A stretch of DNA of 64,000 nt from Clostridiales bacterium (GTDB taxonomy: Bacteria; Bacillota; Clostridia; Christensenellales; Aristaeellaceae). Below the pieces are notes generated by a model that was not told the DNA's origin, ran no database searches, and worked only from the letters and a program-made list of their open reading frames with translations. A program made the position numbers and the translations under genes. The stretch covers positions 372,001 to 436,000 of the forward strand of contig SVHA01000001.1 of assembly GCA_015056085.1 (NCBI GenBank), in the 5' to 3' direction. This document shows positions 60,541 through 64,000 of the stretch, in pieces (position 1 is the first letter of the stretch; each line of letters begins with the position of its first letter).

Positions 60541-63063
60541 TCAATCCTGCGGGGCGGAATGCTCCACCGCCGTCACGGTATAGTCTTCGTCCTCCACGGT
60601 CTTCTTCAGCAGGTCATCCGCCACATCTTCCGTCAAAGTCACCACAGCCGTGCCCTTTTCGTGGCTGGCCACGGCGCTTTCCACACCGGGAAGGCCTTCC
60701 AGCGCCTCACGCACGGACCTTTCGCAGTGGGGGCACATCATGCCCTCGATGTACATGGTGCGGATGATTTTCTTCCGCTTGGGGGGCGTGAGGTCAGGCA
60801 AAACCACCGGGGTGATTTTCCTGTCCCGTTTGGCGTTACGCACGTCCGTCAGGTTCAGCCTGAGGGCATTGGACACCACGCAGAAGCTGGACAGGCTCAT
60901 GGCTGCTGCGCCGAACATGGGATTCATGCTCCAGCCCAGCAGGGAGATAAACGCCCCTGCCGCCAGCGGAATGCCGATGAGGTTATACCCGAAGGCCCAG
61001 AAGAGGTTTTCATGAATGATCCGCAGCGTGCGCCGGGACAGGCGGATGGCCGCCGGAACATCCAGCAGGCTGGAATTCATCAGCACCACGTCAGCGGCGT
61101 CCATGGCCACATCCGTGCCGGCGCCGATGGCCATGCCGATGTCTGAGCAGGTCAGCGCCGGGGCGTCGTTGATGCCGTCGCCCACCATGGCCACCTTGCC
61201 CGCCTGCTGCAATTGGCGGATAATTTGCGCCTTTCCGTCGGGCAGAACGCCAGCCACCACCTGATCCACCCCGGCCTGTTTGCCGATGGCAGCGGCGGTG
61301 CGGGCATTGTCGCCGGTGAGCATCACCACACGCACGCCCATGCGCTGCATCTGGGAAATGGCCTCGGCGCTTTCGGGGCGGATCGCATCCGCCACTGCCA
61401 CCATGCCCATCAACTTGCCGTTTTTCGCAAAGAACAGGGGCGTGCGGCCTTCTTCCGCCAGAGATTTTGCTTTATCAAGGATTTCATCGGGTACATTCGC
61501 CGACTGGGTGATAAAGTCCAGGTTGCCACCCCGCAGGTCATCGCTGCCCCGGCGGGCGCACAGGCCGTTGCCCGGCAGGATGCGGAACTCCGTCACGTCC
61601 TGAACAGAAACGCCCTTTTCCTGCCCCCAGGCCATGATGCCGTGGGCGATGGGATGCTCGCTGCGGCTTTCCAGATCACAGGCGCACTGCATCAGTTCTT
61701 CCATCGTCACGCCGGGAGCGGGAACGGCGTCCGTCACCTGCATTTTGCCGGTGGTGATGGTGCCCGTCTTGTCCAGCGCCACCACCTGCACCCGGCCCGT
61801 TTCTTCCAAAGAGACCGCCGTCTTGAACAGCGTGCCGTGGCGGGCGCCTACGCCGTTGCCCACCATGATGGCCACAGGCGTCGCCAGCCCCAATGCGCAG
61901 GGGCAAGAAATCACCAGCACAGAGATGCCCCTGGCCAGCGCCATGCCGACGGATTCACCCACCAGCAGCCAGATCACAATGGTGAGCAGCGCCAGAGACA
62001 TCACCACCGGCACAAACACGCCGGACACCCGGTCGGCAATCTTGGCAATGGGCGCTTTGGTCGCCGCGGCGTCAGACACCATGCGGATGATCTGCCCCAG
62101 GGTGCTGTCCTCCCCTACCCGGGTGGCCCGGCAGCGGATAAACCCGGTGCGGTTGATGGTGGCGCCGGAGACTTCGTCGCCTTCCGCCTTGTCCACCGGC
62201 ACGGATTCCCCCGTCAGGGCGGATTCATCCACCGCCGTTTCGCCGGAAATCACCACGCCGTCCACAGGGATTCTCTCGCCGGGGCGGACAATGAACACAT
62301 CCCCCGGCTTCACCTGTTCCAGCGGGACTTCCGTTTCCACGCCATCAATGTCTAACACGGCCGTTTCCGGCGAAAGATTCATCAGCCCCCGTAATGCATC
62401 GGTGGTCTTTCCTTTGGCACGGGCTTCCAGCATCTTGCCCACGGTGATCAGCGCCAGAATCATGGCGGCGGATTCAAAGTACAGTTCGTGCATCAGGTGA
62501 GCCGCATCCGCCCCGGGGGCCGTCATGCGGTACATGGTCACCACGCTGTAGAGGAAAGACACGCCGCTGCCCATGGCCACCAGCGTATCCATGTTGGGGC
62601 TTTTGTTCATCAGCCCCTTGAAGCCATTGATGAAGAACTTGCGGTTGATGATCATCACGGCGATGCAAAGCAGCAGCTGCGTCAGCGCCAGGGCGATGTA
62701 ATTGCCGGTGAAAAAGGCAGGCAGGGGCCAGCCCCACATGCCGTGACCCATGGACACATACATCAGCACCACAAGGAAGCCCAGGCTCGCTATCAACCGG
62801 CGGCGCAGACGGGGCGTTTCCTTGTCAGCCAGGGCGTCTTCTTCTGATTTTTTCGGGGCAGCGGCGCCCTTTTCGCTGGCGCCGTACCCGGCAGCCGTCA
62901 CGGCACTGATGATGGCAGCCGCATCCGCCGTGCCTTCCACGCCCATGGCGCCGGTGAGCAGATTCACCGACACGCTGCTGACGCCTTCCACGGCGCTGAC
63001 GGCCTTTTCCACCCGGGCGGAACACGCCGCACAGGACATCCCCGTTACAGAGAATTGCTTCAT
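60541..63063 (-). CDS. copA: Copper-exporting P1B-type ATPase with N- and C-terminal HMA domains
   Basis: 840 residues. The N-terminal heavy-metal domain has GMSCAAC (Cys10, Cys13). After eight membrane helices come CPC in [13 protein letters not shown], the phosphorylation site DKTGTITTG, the HP dipeptide in [18 protein letters not shown], and the [16 protein letters not shown] segment that defines Cu+ transport. A second heavy-metal domain with GMMCPHC sits at the C-terminus (about 770-830), an unusual place. It exports Cu+ to the outside. It follows csoR by 10 nt and should be derepressed by copper. Confidence 0.95.
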   Translation of the reverse strand: MKQFSVTGMSCAACSARVEKAVSAVEGVSSVSVNLLTGAMGVEGTADAAAIISAVTAAGYGASEKGAAAPKKSEEDALADKETPRLRRRLIASLGFLVVLMYVSMGHGMWGWPLPAFFTGNYIALALTQLLLCIAVMIINRKFFINGFKGLMNKSPNMDTLVAMGSGVSFLYSVVTMYRMTAPGADAAHLMHELYFESAAMILALITVGKMLEARAKGKTTDALRGLMNLSPETAVLDIDGVETEVPLEQVKPGDVFIVRPGERIPVDGVVISGETAVDESALTGESVPVDKAEGDEVSGATINRTGFIRCRATRVGEDSTLGQIIRMVSDAAATKAPIAKIADRVSGVFVPVVMSLALLTIVIWLLVGESVGMALARGISVLVISCPCALGLATPVAIMVGNGVGARHGTLFKTAVSLEETGRVQVVALDKTGTITTGKMQVTDAVPAPGVTMEELMQCACDLESRSEHPIAHGIMAWGQEKGVSVQDVTEFRILPGNGLCARRGSDDLRGGNLDFITQSANVPDEILDKAKSLAEEGRTPLFFAKNGKLMGMVAVADAIRPESAEAISQMQRMGVRVVMLTGDNARTAAAIGKQAGVDQVVAGVLPDGKAQIIRQLQQAGKVAMVGDGINDAPALTCSDIGMAIGAGTDVAMDAADVVLMNSSLLDVPAAIRLSRRTLRIIHENLFWAFGYNLIGIPLAAGAFISLLGWSMNPMFGAAAMSLSSFCVVSNALRLNLTDVRNAKRDRKITPVVLPDLTPPKRKKIIRTMYIEGMMCPHCERSVREALEGLPGVESAVASHEKGTAVVTLTEDVADDLLKKTVEDEDYTVTAVEHSAPQD

Positions 63064-63073
63064 GTCAGATTCC

Positions 63074-63370
63074 TCACTTCATCAGCATCTGCAGCACTTC
63101 ACACAGTTCCTGCGCCGTATCTTCCTTGCCGTTTTGCAGGTCCTGCGCCACGCAAGTGTGGATATGGTCGCTGAGCAGCGCCCGGTTGAAGGCCTTCAAA
63201 GCCGCCGCTGCCGCTGCAGACTGGGTCAGCACATCGGTGCAGTAGGCGTCCTGCTCCACCATGTTGCGGAGACCTCTGATCTGCCCCTCGAGGCGGCTGA
63301 GACGATTGCACAGCGCCCGCTTTTCCTCCGGGGTGCGCTGCTTTTTCCTGTTGGTGCAGCAAGTATCCAT
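63074..63370 (-). CDS. csoR: CsoR-type copper-sensing repressor
   Basis: 98 residues of the DUF156 four-helix fold. The Cu+ ligands of CsoR are all present: Cys in [11 protein letters not shown], and His and Cys in SDHIHTCV (spacing H-x3-C). An extra N-terminal Cys pair (MDTCCTN) is seen. Start at 63370 with AGGAGG 7 nt upstream. Apo-CsoR binds the palindromes in its own promoter, and Cu+ releases it. It heads the csoR-copA operon. Confidence 0.94.
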   Translation of the reverse strand: MDTCCTNRKKQRTPEEKRALCNRLSRLEGQIRGLRNMVEQDAYCTDVLTQSAAAAAALKAFNRALLSDHIHTCVAQDLQNGKEDTAQELCEVLQMLMK

Positions 63371-63422
63371 GTTATTTCCTCCTGTCAAGGCTTGTTTGCC
63401 TGTTGATTTTCCGCTTGATAGC

Positions 63423-63439
63423 ATACCCCTTCCGGGTAT
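63423..63439. promoter_or_regulatory. CsoR operator 2
   Basis: Palindrome ATACCCC-TTC-CGGGTAT, typical of CsoR sites (A/T-rich ends flanking C and G runs), located just downstream of the promoter. Confidence 0.75.
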
Positions 63440-63443
63440 TGAT

Positions 63444-63473
63444 ATGATACCCCACGGGTGTATGTTTTGTCAA
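63444..63473 (-). promoter_or_regulatory. csoR-copA promoter with overlapping CsoR operator 1
   Basis: On the minus strand TTGACA (63468-63473), 18-nt spacer, TATCAT (63444-63449). Palindrome ATACCCCACGGGTGTAT (63447-63463) covers the spacer and the edge of the -10, so bound CsoR would block RNA polymerase. Confidence 0.85.
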
Positions 63474-63483
63474 GGAATGCAAC

Positions 63484-63510
63484 AAAAAAGGGAGGGAATT
63501 TCTCCCTCCC
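63484..63510 (-). terminator. Terminator after the SH3-domain gene
   Basis: On the minus strand, 8-bp stem GGGAGGGA/TCCCTCCC with a 5-nt loop, then six T. Confidence 0.9.
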
Positions 63511-63549
63511 CGCAATGTATCGCAAAAGTGCTGAAGGCGCTTTTTTTGA

Positions 63550-64000
63550 TTACTTCAGGAATGCCGACATCATATACCCGGCATGACCGTTCCACAGTAC
63601 CTTCGTCCAGATGTCACCCGGCACCAGCACCACCACTCTGTCGCCGTGGGGGACGGTGGCCTGTATGTTGGCCGGATTCTTCATCGGCTCGGAACGCAGG
63701 TACACAAAGGTTCTGTCGGGGTGCATCACCGTTTTGTAGGGGATGGACGGCAGGTTGTTAAGCGACAGGTACTCGGTCATCATGTAGCCTGCCACGCCGG
63801 ATTGATTCACCACCTGGCACCATTCCGTGCCCTGGGCAAGCACCCACAGTTTGGCGCCGTTCATGTATTGCCCCAGCACCCTGCTGGTGGTGGATGCGCT
63901 CTGGCGGAAGTTGAGCACCTGGGTGGGTTTGGGGTTGTTGACCAGAGCGTAGGCTTCCGTGCTTTGGGTGGCGGAAGTCCCCTGCTGCTGATGAATGACC
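63550..64000 (-). CDS. Bacterial SH3 domain protein (5' end off window)
   Basis: The frame is open to the window edge, giving the last 149 residues. There is no ribosome site at the internal GTG (63918), so the gene continues upstream. Two SH3b modules are visible: VLNFRQSASTTSRVLGQYMN...AGYMMTEYL and VYLRSEPMKNPANIQATVPH...AGYMMSAFL. They are joined by a short linker. Such domains bind cell-wall peptides. A Gln/Thr/Ser-rich stretch (HQQQGTSATQSTEA) precedes the first module. Probably a secreted wall-associated protein, but the signal peptide is not in view. Confidence 0.85.
   Translation of the reverse strand, partial: VIHQQQGTSATQSTEAYALVNNPKPTQVLNFRQSASTTSRVLGQYMNGAKLWVLAQGTEWCQVVNQSGVAGYMMTEYLSLNNLPSIPYKTVMHPDRTFVYLRSEPMKNPANIQATVPHGDRVVVLVPGDIWTKVLWNGHAGYMMSAFLK

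Overview
The window looks like a chromosomal segment of a GC-rich, endospore-forming member of the Clostridia (Bacillota). The evidence for spores is a complete gerAA-gerAB-gerAC germinant receptor operon and spoIIE. T-box leaders control pheST and thrS, most genes have strong AGGAGG-type ribosome binding sites, and TTG/GTG starts are frequent. Secreted sugar-binding proteins, GH43, GH18, an MGH1/GH63-like glycosidase and a sugar oxidoreductase operon point to a carbohydrate-using gut or rumen bacterium, perhaps Christensenellales-like. That placement is inference; no rRNA is present to test it. I see no prophage, transposase or CRISPR array.

Layout. 1-4.7 kb: a partial secreted Cna-B/SdrD-B-like protein, a YcxB-like membrane protein, a CNNM/CorC-type transporter and a large secreted protein of unknown role, all minus strand. 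4.8-6 kb: yajC and a cysteine-rich orphan protein. 6-7 kb: repeat region A. 7-12.4 kb: gdhA, then a Phe T-box with pheS-pheT. 12.4-13.3 kb: repeat region B. 13.3-18.9 kb: a five-gene minus operon (SGNH hydrolase, ADP-ribosylglycohydrolase, Gfo/Idh/MocA, ThuA, Gfo/Idh/MocA), divergent from an orphan sugar-binding protein at 19.4 kb. 20.9-23 kb: glycosidase. 23.2-24.3 kb: repeat region C. 24.3-26 kb: dnaA and an oriC-like cluster of DnaA boxes with an AT-rich stretch. 26-33.4 kb: unknown protein, ZnuA-like protein, surE (minus), MATE transporter, UPF0237-UPF0210 pair, obgE, yhbY. 33.4-37 kb: gerA operon. 37-38.5 kb: a second orphan sugar-binding protein paralogous to the first. 38.8-39.6 kb: DUF1540 and QueT. 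39.7-48.5 kb: a cell-shape cluster maf-mreB-mreC-mreD-pbp2-minD-rodA. 48.6-55.2 kb: udk, GH18, thrS with T-box, amidase, GH43. 55.3-59.5 kb: tRNA-Val, MarR, alpha/beta hydrolase, spoIIE. 59.6-63.5 kb: a 2-hydroxyacid dehydrogenase and a csoR-copA copper operon with two palindromic operators. The right edge cuts an SH3-domain protein.

The most unusual content lies in the three repeat regions. Four genes (gdhA, pheT, the last gfo gene and dnaA) are followed, 0-4 nt after the stop codon, by a tandem array of short GC palindromes. Each palindrome has the form xxGGGGC-NNN-GCCCCx'x', with varied but self-complementary outer pairs, centre-to-centre spacing mostly 24-28 nt, and a terminator at the end of the array. 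The rest of these regions is a mosaic of other hairpin modules. One is a 61-bp three-hairpin cassette found three times at the same position of a host palindrome. Another is a roughly 0.5-kb non-coding element in two copies; one copy is bounded by about 50-bp inverted repeats that read outward as terminators. Together they look like a family of non-autonomous palindromic elements settled in 3' untranslated regions.
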